Counted from the first letter of the stretch, positions 36,265-45,941 are shown. The stretch: DNA of 64,000 nucleotides from an uncultured Oscillospiraceae bacterium (GCA_900539195.1 UQBC01000012.1:1-64000); one strand, 5' to 3'. A program made the numbers and translations. The notes: generated by a model not told the origin, from the letters alone.

Positions 36265-38991
36265 TTATTCGTCCTTACCGCAACATTTCTTATACTTTTT
36301 ACCGCTTCCGCAGGGGCAGGGATCGTTTCTTCCGACCTTTTCCGAAGCGGATTTCTTTACGGTCGTGTGAGAACCTGCGTTTTCAGCGTCGGGCTTCATT
36401 ACCTGTTCACGCTCAAGCGGTTCTTCTATCCTTACCTTGACGGTAAGGACAAGTCTTGCAGTATCCTCACGGATAGCGGCAATCATCTCATCGAACATTG
36501 CGAAGCCTTCAATACGGTATTCGACAACGGGATCTCTTTGTGCGTAGCTTCTGAGATAGATGCCTCGCTTAAGTTCCTCCATTGCGTCGATATGATCCAT
36601 CCACTTGGTGTCAACGACCTTCAGCAGACAGATACGCTCAATCTCACGCATATTTTCAGTGCCGAACATTTCTTCACGCTCGGCATAAAGAGCGTCCGCT
36701 CTTTCCTGCAGGAGCTTTACAATATCCTTGCGGTCAATTGTATTGAGATCGTCCGTAGTATAGTTGAAGTCATCTTCCTTTGTAAGCATATTTGCAAAAT
36801 GCTCACGCAGACCGATAAGATTCCAGTTTTCAGGATAATCATCGGAGCAGTATGTCTTGACATTCTCCTCGATGGTTTCCTTTATCATATTCTTTACATA
36901 GTCGCTGACATCTTCACCGTCAAGCACCTTGGCACGCTGTGAATAAATCGTCATACGCTGCTGTGACATTACATCGTCAAAGTCAAGTACGTTCTTACGG
37001 ATAGAGAAGTTTCTGCCCTCGACCTTACGCTGTGAGGACTCGATAGTCTTTGTGAGGAATCCGTTTTCAATCGGTACATCGTCCTCGATACCGAGCGTCT
37101 GCATTACGCTCTGCACCTTTTCGCCGCCGAACTTACGCATAAGATCGTCCTCAAGCGAAATGAAGAAGCGGCTTTCGCCGGGGTCACCCTGACGGCCTGC
37201 ACGACCTCTCAGCTGATTGTCGATACGGCGTGATTCGTGACGCTCTGTACCCAGTATGAACAGACCGCCTGCCTGTCTTACTTCCTCAGCCTCGTCCTTT
37301 ATTGCGGCCTTATATTCCGCATTGTACTTGATATACGTTTCTCTTGCGTTGAGAATATCTTCGTTATCTGTTTCGGCAAAGCCTGTAGCCTCATTTATGA
37401 GAGCCTCGTCCATGCCTTCTTTTCTCATTCTTGCCTTTGCGAGATACTCTGCGTTACCGCCGAGCATAATATCCGTACCACGACCTGCCATGTTGGTTGC
37501 GATAGTAACCGCACCCTTCTTACCTGCCTGTGCAACAATTTCAGCCTCACGCTCGTGATTCTTTGCGTTCAGCACCTCGTGCTTTATGCCTTTCTTCTTG
37601 AGCATAGAGGAAAGCAGTTCGGACTTCTCGATCGTGATAGTGCCGACCAGTACAGGCTGACCTTTGGCGTGGCATTCTTCAATCTGACGGATTACCGCCT
37701 TGTACTTGCCCTCTTCGTTCTTATATACCTGATCCTCGTGGTCGATTCTTGCTATAGGCTTGTTGGTAGGTATCTCTATAACGTCAAGTGCATAAATCTG
37801 TCTGAATTCGGCTTCTTCCGTCATAGCCGTACCTGTCATACCGGACAGCTTATCGTACAGTCTGAAGAAGTTCTGGAATGTAATAGTAGCGAGCGTCTTG
37901 CTCTCGTTTTTAACCTTTACGCCTTCCTTTGCCTCGATAGCCTGGTGTAAGCCCTCGTTGAATCTACGTCCGAACATAAGACGTCCTGTAAATTCATCAA
38001 CGATTACTATTTCGCCGTCCTTTACAACATAGTCAACGTCACGCTTCATTACGCCTACCGCCTTGATAGCCTGGTTGACATGGTGTAAAAGCGTCATATT
38101 TTCGGCATCCATAAGGTTTTCTACGCCGAAATATGCTTCCGCTTTTTTAACGCCACGCTGGGTAAGAGTAGCGTTCTTTGCCTTTTCGTCTATGATATAA
38201 TCGCCGTCAAACTGATCCTGATCTTCCTTGCTGTCAAGGTCGATTACCGTGAACGGCTTTAACTGTAACGCAAGTCTGTTTGCCTTCTGATAAAGGTCGG
38301 TGGACTTATCTCCGGGTCCCGAAATGATAAGAGGAGTTCTCGCTTCATCAATAAGTATCGAGTCGACCTCATCGACAATAGCGAAATTGAATTCACGCTG
38401 TACCTTGTCCTGCTTGTGAATACACATATTGTCACGCAGATAGTCAAAGCCGAATTCGTTGTTTGTACCGTATGTTACATCACAGTTATACGACTTTCTT
38501 CTGTCGTCGTTTTTCATATCGTGAAGTATAAGTCCCACGGTAAGACCTAAGAATCTGTGTACACGGCCTATCATTTCACCGTCACGCTTTGCAAGGTAGT
38601 CGTTTACCGTTACAACGTGTACGCCCTTGCCGCTGAGCGCAACAAGATAAGAGGGAAGTGCGGCAACGAAGGTCTTACCTTCACCTGTTCTCATCTCTGC
38701 AATACGTCCCTGGAAAAGAATAATACCGCCGAGTATCTGTACGGGATAAGGCTTTATGCCGAGAACTCTCCACATAGCCTCACGGCATACGGCAAATGCG
38801 TCGGGGAGGATATCATCTAGTGTTTCACCGTTTTCAAGTCTTTCCTTCAGTGCGGGAGTCTGCGCCTTAAGCTCGCTGTCGGTCATCGGAGAATATTTCG
38901 ATTCAAGCTCAAGAACCTTATCCTTTATCGGAATTATTCTCTTGATTTCTTTTTCGGAATAGTTACCGAATATTTTTGTAAGTAATCCCAT
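36265..38991 (-). CDS. secA: Protein translocase ATPase SecA
   Basis: The motor of Sec protein export at the inner face of the membrane. 908 residues from the ATG at 38991 (AAAGGA upstream), giving the standard MGLLTKIFG start; the frame runs open to 39138 but that part is untypical. Walker [17 protein letters not shown]-like [35 protein letters not shown] and a C-terminal SEC-C zinc tail ([18 protein letters not shown]) are all present. Promoter at 39130-39158, leaving a leader of about 130 nt. Confidence 0.98.
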   Translation of the reverse strand: MGLLTKIFGNYSEKEIKRIIPIKDKVLELESKYSPMTDSELKAQTPALKERLENGETLDDILPDAFAVCREAMWRVLGIKPYPVQILGGIILFQGRIAEMRTGEGKTFVAALPSYLVALSGKGVHVVTVNDYLAKRDGEMIGRVHRFLGLTVGLILHDMKNDDRRKSYNCDVTYGTNNEFGFDYLRDNMCIHKQDKVQREFNFAIVDEVDSILIDEARTPLIISGPGDKSTDLYQKANRLALQLKPFTVIDLDSKEDQDQFDGDYIIDEKAKNATLTQRGVKKAEAYFGVENLMDAENMTLLHHVNQAIKAVGVMKRDVDYVVKDGEIVIVDEFTGRLMFGRRFNEGLHQAIEAKEGVKVKNESKTLATITFQNFFRLYDKLSGMTGTAMTEEAEFRQIYALDVIEIPTNKPIARIDHEDQVYKNEEGKYKAVIRQIEECHAKGQPVLVGTITIEKSELLSSMLKKKGIKHEVLNAKNHEREAEIVAQAGKKGAVTIATNMAGRGTDIMLGGNAEYLAKARMRKEGMDEALINEATGFAETDNEDILNARETYIKYNAEYKAAIKDEAEEVRQAGGLFILGTERHESRRIDNQLRGRAGRQGDPGESRFFISLEDDLMRKFGGEKVQSVMQTLGIEDDVPIENGFLTKTIESSQRKVEGRNFSIRKNVLDFDDVMSQQRMTIYSQRAKVLDGEDVSDYVKNMIKETIEENVKTYCSDDYPENWNLIGLREHFANMLTKEDDFNYTTDDLNTIDRKDIVKLLQERADALYAEREEMFGTENMREIERICLLKVVDTKWMDHIDAMEELKRGIYLRSYAQRDPVVEYRIEGFAMFDEMIAAIREDTARLVLTVKVRIEEPLEREQVMKPDAENAGSHTTVKKSASEKVGRNDPCPCGSGKKYKKCCGKDE

Positions 38992-39129
38992 GTAAAATGC
39001 TTTTTCCTTTCGTTTTTGAGTAAACGGGCTGTATTGCTTAAAATACGGCATACCGCCGGGTCTGTATATCAAGCCAAACGTAAAGCACGTTATCAGCCTA
39101 TTGTCATATTTTAGTTTACATTCTTTTAT

Positions 39130-39158
39130 ATTATACACTCGACAAGGCGGTTTGTCAA
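39130..39158 (-). promoter_or_regulatory. Consensus promoter of secA
   Basis: Leftward perfect TTGACA (39153-39158), a 17-bp spacer and perfect TATAAT (39130-39135). Confidence 0.85.
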
Positions 39159-39228
39159 TATAACACAGCCGTCAACGGAAAAATTTTACGGAGTATATTT
39201 AAATATGTGCGGAATTATCATAATTCTA

Positions 39229-39257
39229 TTGACTGTACGGGAAAAATGTGATAAAAT
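39229..39257 (+). promoter_or_regulatory. Promoter of the comFB-like gene
   Basis: TTGACT (39229-39234), a 17-bp spacer and TAAAAT (39252-39257). Confidence 0.75.
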
Positions 39258-39304
39258 GTAAAAAAGAATTCAAATCTCTTTATCAATGTGAAAGGAAACA
39301 TATT

Positions 39305-39568
39305 ATGATTATAAATATGATGGAACACTACGTTGACGAAAGGCTTTCGGAACTGCTCAGAGATTACAACTGCTGTAAGTGCGAGCTCTGCCTTGAGGAT
39401 ATGAAAGCGTATGCTCTTAACCGCCTGACGCCGAAATATGTCAGCACAGTAAACGGACAGGTTTTCACACGCATAAAGCAGGAGCTTGAAAATCAGCCCT
39501 CGGTAGATCTTGATGTTGCCATTATTCAGGCTATTCAGCACATCAGTGCTAGTCCCAGACACGACTGA
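39305..39568 (+). CDS. comFB: ComFB-like late competence protein
   Basis: 87 residues from the ATG at 39305 (AAAGGAA upstream). MMEHYVDERLSELLRDYNCC, then C-x2-C-x-DM-AYALNRLTPKYV and the GQVFTR block are the ComFB pattern, with a cluster of Cys (CCKCELC) that probably binds zinc. In Bacillus comFB lies in the comF operon with unknown role; elsewhere ComFB domains have been linked to c-di-AMP or c-di-GMP sensing. Here it is a single gene before the hydrogenase-maturation leader. Since the window also has a diguanylate cyclase, a nucleotide-binding role is conceivable but unproven. Confidence 0.85.
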   Translation: MIINMMEHYVDERLSELLRDYNCCKCELCLEDMKAYALNRLTPKYVSTVNGQVFTRIKQELENQPSVDLDVAIIQAIQHISASPRHD

Positions 39569-39614
39569 TATTTGTCAGAGTGCATAAATAACATTTGACT
39601 TTTAGTGCAAAATG

Positions 39615-39647
39615 CGGATAAAGCCGTACCGATATTGACTTTATCCG
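39615..39647. promoter_or_regulatory. Inverted repeat overlapping the hyd operon -35
   Basis: CGGATAAAG (39615-39623) and CTTTATCCG (39639-39647) form a perfect 9-bp dyad spaced by 15 bp. The right arm overlaps the -35 element (39635-39640). It could be an operator for the hydrogenase-maturation operon or part of the comFB terminator, although no T-run follows. Confidence 0.5.
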
Positions 39648-39663
39648 TATTCTGCGTTATAAT
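39635..39663 (+). promoter_or_regulatory. Promoter of the hydrogenase-maturation operon
   Basis: TTGACT (39635-39640), a 17-bp spacer and a perfect TATAAT (39658-39663), giving a leader of about 200 nt. Confidence 0.8.
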
Positions 39664-39669
39664 TAATAC

Positions 39670-39845
39670 GCATACCGTAAGGTGCGAGATTTGCTTCTTT
39701 CACCGAACGGCAAAATATCTACAATTTTATAAACCTGACTGATCTGAAAGATTATTCTGACAGAAAAGCAAGGCGGTTTTTGTTTTACTATTTTTATGAT
39801 TTTATGATTTTAAGATAGAGCTGTGCCTTGCACGGCTCATTTTTA
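39670..39845 (+). promoter_or_regulatory. Leader RNA with attenuator-like structure
   Basis: A nested hairpin CCGT-aa-GGTG / CACC-ga-ACGG (39675-39710) is followed by an unpaired region, then GCAAGGC (39768-39774), which is exactly complementary to GCCTTGC (39825-39831) within the terminator hairpin at 39818-39838. This is the arrangement of an antiterminator/terminator switch. I do not recognise a known aptamer (no T-box sequence, no TPP, SAM or cobalamin motif). A ligand or protein sensor controlling hydrogenase maturation is inference. Confidence 0.5.
39818..39845 (+). terminator. Leader terminator before hydrogenase-maturation genes
   Basis: GAGC...GCTC with an inner TGC/GCA pairing (39818-39838), followed by ATTTTTATTTT. 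It lies upstream of the first gene, so it is probably regulated. Confidence 0.65.
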
Positions 39846-39870
39846 TTTTAAACGGGAAAAAGGTGATTAA

Positions 39871-40158
39871 ATGAATTGTGAGAGCAGAGTAGCACTTATA
39901 GGAATAGTCGTATCCGAGTCCTCTTCGGTATCAAAGCTGAACGAGTATCTGCACGAGTGTGCTCATTACATTATCGGCAGGATGGGAGTACCTTATGAAA
40001 AGGCAGGCGTTTCTATCATCAGCGTTGCCATTGACGCACCGCAGGATGTGATAAACACTTTGTCGGGTAAGCTCGGCGCATTGAAGGGCGTTACCTCAAA
40101 GACTATCTATCAGAAGCTTCCTGCAGATTGTTTAAAGGAAAAGGAGGCGGACGATTGA
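39871..40158 (+). CDS. Iron-only hydrogenase system regulator (TM1266-like)
   Basis: 95 residues with an ACT-like / NikR C-terminal-like fold: RVALIGIVVSESSSVSKLNE, HYIIGRMGVPYEKAGVSIIS and a GKLGALKGVTSKTIYQKL end. This small protein family is named for its constant place in hydrogenase-maturation operons, as here before hydE. It lacks a DNA-binding domain, so it may sense a small ligand. Start ATG at 39871. The stop overlaps the hydE TTG start by 4 bp. Confidence 0.88.
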   Translation: MNCESRVALIGIVVSESSSVSKLNEYLHECAHYIIGRMGVPYEKAGVSIISVAIDAPQDVINTLSGKLGALKGVTSKTIYQKLPADCLKEKEADD

Positions 40159-41222
40159 GCAAAACCGAAGAACTTAAAGAACTGGTATCAAAGCTGTACA
40201 GCACACACCACCTCGAAAAAGGCGAATATGTATCCCTTATCGAAAACAGGGACGCAGTGCGTGATTATCTCTTTGAACTGTCACGCAGCGTCCGTGAAAA
40301 ATATTACGGCAAGGATGTTTATATCAGAGGTCTGATAGAATTTACCGACTACTGCAAAAACGACTGTTATTATTGCGGAATACGGTGCAGTAACAAGCAG
40401 GCAGAGCACTACAGGCTCAGCAAGGAGCAGATACTTGATTGCTGTAAGGCAGGCTATGAGCTTGGCTTCAGAACGTTTGTACTGCAGGGCGGAGAAGATC
40501 CTTATTACAGTGATGATATGATATGTGATATTGTCTGTTCGATAAAGCGTGATTTTCCCGATTGTGCTGTAACGCTTTCGATAGGCGAAAAAAGTGAAGA
40601 AAGCTACCGCAGATATTTTGAAAGCGGTGCGGACAGATACCTGTTGCGCCACGAAACCGCCGATTACGAGCATTATTCAAAGCTCCATCCGCCCGGTCTT
40701 TCGGCAAAGCACAGGCAGGATTGTCTTAGGACGCTTAAAAAAATCGGCTATCAGACAGGGGCAGGCTTTATGGTAGGCTCTCCTTATCAGACGGCTGAAA
40801 ATCTTGCCGATGATATGCTGTTTTTGGAAGAACTGAAGCCCGAAATGGTTGGGATAGGTCCTTTTATACCACACCACGCAACGCCTTTTGCCGATAAGCC
40901 GCAGGGTACGGCTGAGCTTACGCTGTTTATGCTGGGTCTTGTGCGGCTTGCGCTGCCCGATGTACTGCTTCCTGCGACTACTGCGATAGGAACGATTCAT
41001 CCGACAGGCAGAGAACTTGCGCTTAAAGCCGGTGCTAACGTTGTAATGCCGAATCTGTCACCGACAGACGTAAGAAAAAAATATCTGCTGTATGACAACA
41101 AAATCTGCACAGGCGACGAATCCGCACAGTGCAGAATGTGCCTGCAAAAACGTGTTGAGGGTGCAGGCTACACAATAGTCGAATCAAGGGGCGACCATGC
41201 CTCTTTTAACGAAAGGAAATAA
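40155..41222 (+). CDS. hydE: [FeFe]-hydrogenase maturase HydE
   Basis: A radical SAM enzyme that works on the HydG-made Fe(CO)2(CN)-Cys synthon during H-cluster assembly. 355 residues from a TTG at 40155, chosen because AAGGAGG lies upstream and it overlaps the preceding stop. CKNDCYYCGIRC carries the CX3CX2C iron-sulfur motif. The following RLSKEQILDCCKAGYELGFR and VLQGGEDPYY stretches match HydE/PylB/BioB relatives; position between TM1266-like and hydG decides the subfamily. Confidence 0.95.
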   Translation: MSKTEELKELVSKLYSTHHLEKGEYVSLIENRDAVRDYLFELSRSVREKYYGKDVYIRGLIEFTDYCKNDCYYCGIRCSNKQAEHYRLSKEQILDCCKAGYELGFRTFVLQGGEDPYYSDDMICDIVCSIKRDFPDCAVTLSIGEKSEESYRRYFESGADRYLLRHETADYEHYSKLHPPGLSAKHRQDCLRTLKKIGYQTGAGFMVGSPYQTAENLADDMLFLEELKPEMVGIGPFIPHHATPFADKPQGTAELTLFMLGLVRLALPDVLLPATTAIGTIHPTGRELALKAGANVVMPNLSPTDVRKKYLLYDNKICTGDESAQCRMCLQKRVEGAGYTIVESRGDHASFNERK

Positions 41223-41224
41223 AA

Positions 41225-42649
41225 ATGTATAATTACGATCCCAAATCTCTGAAAGCAGAGGAATTCATCAACCACGAGGAAATCGAAGAAACGCTGAGAT
41301 ATGCAGAAGAAAACAAGCATAACGCCGAGCTTATCGACAGCATTCTTGAAAAAGCAAAGCTCAGAAAAGGGCTTTCGCACAGAGAGGCAGAGGTTTTGCT
41401 CGACTGCGACATTCCCGAAAAGAACGAGGAGATATACAAGCTCGCAGAGCAGATCAAGAAGGACTTTTACGGCAACAGAATCGTAATGTTCGCTCCGCTG
41501 TATCTTTCAAACTACTGCGTGAACGGTTGCCTTTACTGCCCTTACCACGCAAAGAACAAGCATATCTGCCGTAAAAAGCTGACGCAGGACGAGGTAAGAC
41601 AGGAGGTTATCGCATTACAGGATATGGGTCACAAAAGACTTGCCATAGAGGCAGGCGAAGACCCCGTGAACAACCCTCTTGAATACATACTCGAATGTAT
41701 CAAGACTATTTACTCCATCAAGCACAAGAACGGCGCTATCCGCAGAGTAAACGTAAACATTGCCGCTACAACGGTAGAAAACTACAGAAAGCTGAAAGAG
41801 GCAGGAATCGGCACATATATTCTGTTCCAGGAAACCTATCACAAGGAGAGCTATGAGCGCCTGCACCCGACAGGACCCAAGCACAATTACGCTTATCACA
41901 CAGAGGCTATGGACAGAGCGATGGAGGGCGGAATTGACGATGTAGGCATCGGCGCATTGTTCGGACTTGAGCTTTACAGATATGAATTTGCTGGACTTCT
42001 TATGCACGCAGAGCATCTTGAAGCCGTACACGGCGTAGGTCCTCACACTATCTCAGTTCCGAGAGTAAGACGTGCCGATGATATAGACCCCGATGAATTC
42101 GATAACGGCATCACAGACGATACATTTGCAAAAATAGTTGCCTGTCTTAGAATTGCCGTTCCCTATACCGGAATGATCGTTTCCACAAGAGAAAGCCAGA
42201 AGTCAAGGGAAAGAGTTCTGCATCTTGGTATCTCGCAGATAAGCGGAGGCTCAAGAACAAGCGTAGGCGGTTACGCTGAACCTGAGCCTGAGGAAGAAAA
42301 CTCGGCACAGTTTGACGTATCGGATAACAGAAGTCTTGACGAGGTAGTAAACTGGCTGATGAGGCTCGGATACATCCCGTCGTTCTGTACAGCCTGCTAC
42401 CGTGAGGGAAGAACGGGCGACCGCTTCATGAGTCTGTGCAAGGCAGGTCAGATACAGAACTGCTGTCACCCGAATGCCCTTATGACGCTTAAGGAATACC
42501 TTGTCGACTATGCATCGGAGGATACAAGAAAAATCGGCGAGGAGCTTATCGCAAGAGAGCTTACGACCATCCCGAATGAAAAGGTAAGAGCAAAGGCGAC
42601 AGAGTATATCGACAACATTATTCACGGTCAGAGAGATTTCAGGTTCTAA
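41225..42649 (+). CDS. hydG: [FeFe]-hydrogenase maturase HydG
   Basis: A radical SAM tyrosine lyase that supplies CO and CN- ligands to the H-cluster. 474 residues. The SAM cluster motif CVNGCLYCPYHAKN and the C-terminal auxiliary-cluster motif with CTACYREGRTGDRFMSL and NCCHPNALMTLKEYL distinguish it from ThiH. It starts 3 bp after hydE. Length is normal. Confidence 0.97.
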   Translation: MYNYDPKSLKAEEFINHEEIEETLRYAEENKHNAELIDSILEKAKLRKGLSHREAEVLLDCDIPEKNEEIYKLAEQIKKDFYGNRIVMFAPLYLSNYCVNGCLYCPYHAKNKHICRKKLTQDEVRQEVIALQDMGHKRLAIEAGEDPVNNPLEYILECIKTIYSIKHKNGAIRRVNVNIAATTVENYRKLKEAGIGTYILFQETYHKESYERLHPTGPKHNYAYHTEAMDRAMEGGIDDVGIGALFGLELYRYEFAGLLMHAEHLEAVHGVGPHTISVPRVRRADDIDPDEFDNGITDDTFAKIVACLRIAVPYTGMIVSTRESQKSRERVLHLGISQISGGSRTSVGGYAEPEPEEENSAQFDVSDNRSLDEVVNWLMRLGYIPSFCTACYREGRTGDRFMSLCKAGQIQNCCHPNALMTLKEYLVDYASEDTRKIGEELIARELTTIPNEKVRAKATEYIDNIIHGQRDFRF

Positions 42650-42675
42650 GAAACCGACTGAGAAAGGAGCAACCG

Positions 42676-43878
42676 GTGAGCTTAAATTCAACACCGAGCG
42701 GAGAACGCATACACATCGGAATTTTCGGCAGACGCAACGCAGGCAAATCCAGCCTTATAAACGCTATAACAGGGCAGGAGCTTGCTGTGGTTTCAGATAC
42801 TGCAGGAACAACGACCGACCCTGTTTCAAAGGCAATGGAGCTTTTGCCGTTGGGTCCCGTTATGATAACCGACACTCCGGGACTTGACGATGAGGGCGAC
42901 CTCGGAAGCCTGCGTGTAAAAAAGAGTTATCAGGTTCTGTTCAAGACAGATATTGCTCTGCTTGTGGTTGACAGCACAAAGGGCATATCCGACTTTGACA
43001 GCGCCATACTCGAAAGGCTGAAAAAGCAGAACATACCTTATATAACCGTAATGAACAAGTGCGGTCTGCTTGATACCGTTCCCCCGAAAACCGATGACAC
43101 TATCTACACAGACGCACTGAACGGCACAAACATTTACGAGCTGAAAGAGCTTATCGGCTCAAGGCTTGATGTAAAAGACGAAAAGATGTGCATCTGCGGA
43201 GATCTGCTGAATCTGGGCGATATAGCCGTACTGGTTGTTCCTATAGATAAAGCCTCTCCTAAGGGCAGACTCATACTCCCTCAGCAGCAGACGATAAGAG
43301 ATGTGCTTGAGGCTGGAGCAATATCCGCTGTCTGTCGTGAAACAGAACTTACTGCCACCCTTTCAAAATTATCGGAAAAACCGAAAATCGTTATCACTGA
43401 CAGCCAGGTATTTTCACGAGTTTCGCAGGAAGTCCCGGACGATGTGATGCTTACATCATTCTCGATACTTATGGCACGTTATAAGGGCGACCTTGAAACG
43501 AACGTACACGGCGTTACAGCGCTTGACAAACTAAGTGACGGCGACAGGATACTTATCTCGGAGGGATGCACTCACCACAGGCAGTGCGGCGACATCGGCA
43601 CGATGAAGCTCCCTGCCTGGATAAACAAATACACCGGCAAGCAGCTTGAATTTGAATTTTCATCGGGAGGCACTTTTCCCGAAGATTTAAGCCGTTATAA
43701 GCTGATAGTTCACTGCGGCGGATGCACTCTTTCCGAACGTGAAATGAAGCACCGCATAGCTTGTGCGAAAGACGCAGGAGTTCCGATAACAAATTACGGC
43801 ATCTGCATTGCCTATATACACGGCATATTGAAACGCAGCGTACAGCCTTTTCCGGCTATAAGCGCATTGCTTGACTGA
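42676..43878 (+). CDS. hydF: [FeFe]-hydrogenase maturation GTPase HydF
   Basis: The scaffold that carries the di-iron precursor and passes it to the hydrogenase. 400 residues: GTPase domain (GRRNAGKSSLINAITGQ, TAGTTTDPV, DTPGLDDEGDLG, NKCG), a dimerisation part and the iron-sulfur ligands in CTHHRQCGDIG and HCGGCTLSE. GTG start at 42676 after AAAGGAG. All three maturases are here, but no hydA is in the window. Confidence 0.96.
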   Translation: MSLNSTPSGERIHIGIFGRRNAGKSSLINAITGQELAVVSDTAGTTTDPVSKAMELLPLGPVMITDTPGLDDEGDLGSLRVKKSYQVLFKTDIALLVVDSTKGISDFDSAILERLKKQNIPYITVMNKCGLLDTVPPKTDDTIYTDALNGTNIYELKELIGSRLDVKDEKMCICGDLLNLGDIAVLVVPIDKASPKGRLILPQQQTIRDVLEAGAISAVCRETELTATLSKLSEKPKIVITDSQVFSRVSQEVPDDVMLTSFSILMARYKGDLETNVHGVTALDKLSDGDRILISEGCTHHRQCGDIGTMKLPAWINKYTGKQLEFEFSSGGTFPEDLSRYKLIVHCGGCTLSEREMKHRIACAKDAGVPITNYGICIAYIHGILKRSVQPFPAISALLD

Positions 43879-43882
43879 ACGC

Positions 43883-43911
43883 TTGACTTTTTATGTGAAA
43901 TGCGTTAAAAT
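43883..43911 (+). promoter_or_regulatory. Promoter of ybaK
   Basis: TTGACT (43883-43888), a 17-bp spacer and TAAAAT (43906-43911). Confidence 0.75.
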
Positions 43912-43937
43912 TCTCTCAGATGTAAAGGAGAATTGAT

Positions 43938-44423
43938 ATGGCAAAGGAAAAAGAGAACAAAACCAACGCAATGCGTATACTTGACAAGAATAAAATAAAT
44001 TACGAGGTCAACACATACGAGTGTGATGAATTCATCGACGGCGTACATATAGCGGATATGCTCGGACAGCCTTACGAAAGCACTTTCAAGACGCTTGTGA
44101 CCGAGGGCAAGACAAAAAACTACTATGTATTCGCTATCCCGATAGCGCTTGAGCTTGATATGAAGAAAGCGGCAAAGGCGGTAGGCGAGAAATCAATAGA
44201 AATGGTACACGTCAAGGATATTAACGCAGTTACGGGATATATCCGAGGCGGATGCACCCCGATAGGAATGAAGAAGCAGTACAAGACAGTTTATCACAGC
44301 ACTATAAAGGACTTTGACAAGGTTATAGTCAGCGGAGGAAAACTCGGCACACAGATTATCATTGCTCCCGATGACCTGATAAAGGTAACGAGAGCCGATG
44401 TATGCGACATTGTAAAAGACTGA
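43938..44423 (+). CDS. ybaK: Cys-tRNA(Pro)/Cys-tRNA(Cys) deacylase YbaK
   Basis: 161 residues of the YbaK/EbsC trans-editing family, which hydrolyses Cys mischarged on tRNA-Pro. KTLVTEGKTKNYYVFAIP, the catalytic-region Lys in EKSIEM and GGCTPIGMKKQY with the conserved GG-x-SP-like turn are present. RBS AAAGGAG. It has its own promoter and ends at a shared terminator with the spm genes. Confidence 0.93.
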   Translation: MAKEKENKTNAMRILDKNKINYEVNTYECDEFIDGVHIADMLGQPYESTFKTLVTEGKTKNYYVFAIPIALELDMKKAAKAVGEKSIEMVHVKDINAVTGYIRGGCTPIGMKKQYKTVYHSTIKDFDKVIVSGGKLGTQIIIAPDDLIKVTRADVCDIVKD

Positions 44424-44431
44424 TACAAAAC

Positions 44432-44465
44432 AAAGCACGGTGGCATTTGTTCACCGTGCTTTTTA
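44432..44465. terminator. Bidirectional terminator between ybaK and spmB
   Basis: AAAGCACGGTG (44432-44442) pairs with CACCGTGCTTT (44452-44462), T-rich on both sides. Confidence 0.8.
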
Positions 44466-44467
44466 TA

Positions 44468-44986
44468 TCAGAACAAGAGCCTGACCGTCACAGCAGATGC
44501 GATCCAACCTATCGTATCGCCTGTCAGCGCCGCAGGAATTGCGTAACGACTTTTCTTTATCTTAGCCGCTCCGAAATATACGGCGACAGTGTAAAAAGTA
44601 GTTTCGGTTGAACCCATCATTGTTGAAGCAACACGACCCGCAAAACTATCAGCGCCGTACTGTGCGATTATACTGTCATAAACCGATAACGCACCGCTTC
44701 CCGAAAGCGGTCGAATGAATATAAGCGGTGTACATTCGTCCGGAAAGCCGAAAAAAGATGTAACAGGACTTATAAATGCTGTCAGCATTTCCATACAGCC
44801 CGACGCCTTGAACATTCCTATGCAGGTCATAAGACAGATAAGGGCAGGGAGAATGTCAAGCGTGGTTTTCAGTCCCTCGGCCGCTCCCTCGATGAATGCG
44901 TCAAATATGTCTGTCCTTTGGGAAATGCCGTATGCAAATACCGTAAGTATCATAACAGGCGCTATGTAATCTGTGATTTCAGTCAT
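44468..44986 (-). CDS. spmB: Spore maturation protein B
   Basis: 172 residues, four to five membrane segments, nucleoside-recognition/Gate fold. ILPALICLMTCIGMFKASGC, PLSGSGALSVYDSII and VASTMMGSTETTFYTVAVYFG are typical of SpmB. With SpmA it is needed for spore core dehydration in Bacillus. Its start overlaps the spmA stop by 4 bp. Confidence 0.93.
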   Translation of the reverse strand: MTEITDYIAPVMILTVFAYGISQRTDIFDAFIEGAAEGLKTTLDILPALICLMTCIGMFKASGCMEMLTAFISPVTSFFGFPDECTPLIFIRPLSGSGALSVYDSIIAQYGADSFAGRVASTMMGSTETTFYTVAVYFGAAKIKKSRYAIPAALTGDTIGWIASAVTVRLLF

Positions 44987-45573
44987 TTTTTCTTTCTCCG
45001 TGATGATATTCTTTCAGCGGCAAAAACTGTTACTACCGAAACACCCAGTGCAATTAGCGATACTATCCACACACAAGGGACGATGTCGGCAGGCGTTGTG
45101 CTTTGGTAAGAAGCCCTGATTGCAACAATTGTCGAGGGGAAGAATTGCACGCTTGCGGTATTCATTACAACAAGCATTATCATATCCCGCGTTGCTGTTT
45201 TTTCTGCCTTCTGTTCGTTTTTAAGTTCCTGCACGGCTTTAATCCCGAGTGGGGTAGAGGCATTTCCGAGCCCCAGAAGATTGGCAATAAAGTTCATCAT
45301 GATATATTGCATTGCAGTACCTTTTTTGTCGATACCGGGGAAGAGAAGTCCAAGCGGTTTTGTGAATATAAATGATAGCTTCTTAACTGCTCCAGAGCGT
45401 TGCGCAACTTTCATAACGCCGTTCCACAGGCATATAGTGCCGCAAAGCGAAATACACAGTGTCACCGCGTCCTTGCACGACATAAGTGCCGCCATCGACA
45501 GTTCGGACATTTTTCCTGTAACAGAAGAAACAATAAAAGACAGACATATTATAACAAAAATTACATAACTCAT
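44983..45573 (-). CDS. spmA: Spore maturation protein A
   Basis: 196 residues from the ATG at 45573 (GGAG upstream; the longer frame to 45603 has no site). Membrane protein with the Gate fold; FTKPLGLLFPGIDKKGTAMQ, MNFIANLLGLGNASTPLGIKA and NTASVQFFPSTI are SpmA signatures. It is the upstream member of the spmA-spmB pair. I could not identify a forespore promoter with confidence. Confidence 0.93.
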   Translation of the reverse strand: MSYVIFVIICLSFIVSSVTGKMSELSMAALMSCKDAVTLCISLCGTICLWNGVMKVAQRSGAVKKLSFIFTKPLGLLFPGIDKKGTAMQYIMMNFIANLLGLGNASTPLGIKAVQELKNEQKAEKTATRDMIMLVVMNTASVQFFPSTIVAIRASYQSTTPADIVPCVWIVSLIALGVSVVTVFAAERISSRRKKK

Positions 45574-45835
45574 ACCTACTCCATCGGATTTTATCCGTAT
45601 CAAATTACACTATATATAGACTAGCACAAAGCAAATATATGTGCATATTGCTGAATTTTCAGTCGGGCATTAAAGCTGATAACTTTTCATATTTGTAAAT
45701 TTTTATCTTTATTCTGCTATCTTTACTGCAAATTTGCGATAATACTGCGATTTGTATAAAAATACAATTTGAATACTGTTCAATTTCTTTTCCTGCTATG
45801 AATGGAAGTGAATTACAGCTATATAAAATCCACAT
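45574..45835. other. Intergenic stretch before the AbrB gene
   Basis: About 260 bp of AT-rich DNA between divergent spmA and the AbrB-type gene. It presumably contains the spmA sporulation promoter, which I could not place. I see no repeats and no convincing small gene. Confidence 0.4.
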
Positions 45836-45864
45836 TTGACAATTGTAAAAAGATTTGGTAAAAT
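45836..45864 (+). promoter_or_regulatory. Promoter of the AbrB-type gene
   Basis: Perfect TTGACA (45836-45841), a 17-bp spacer and TAAAAT (45859-45864). Confidence 0.8.
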
Positions 45865-45941
45865 ATAATCGAAGCAAGCGGAAGTGACGGTCTTCTTGCT
45901 CAAAAAGGAAAGAAAAAGTAAAAATCACAAGGAGAAAGAAC

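Noticed and set aside
37237..37950. 237-codon + strand frame opposite secA
   Set aside because: Lies wholly antisense to conserved SecA motifs; no promoter or ribosome site.
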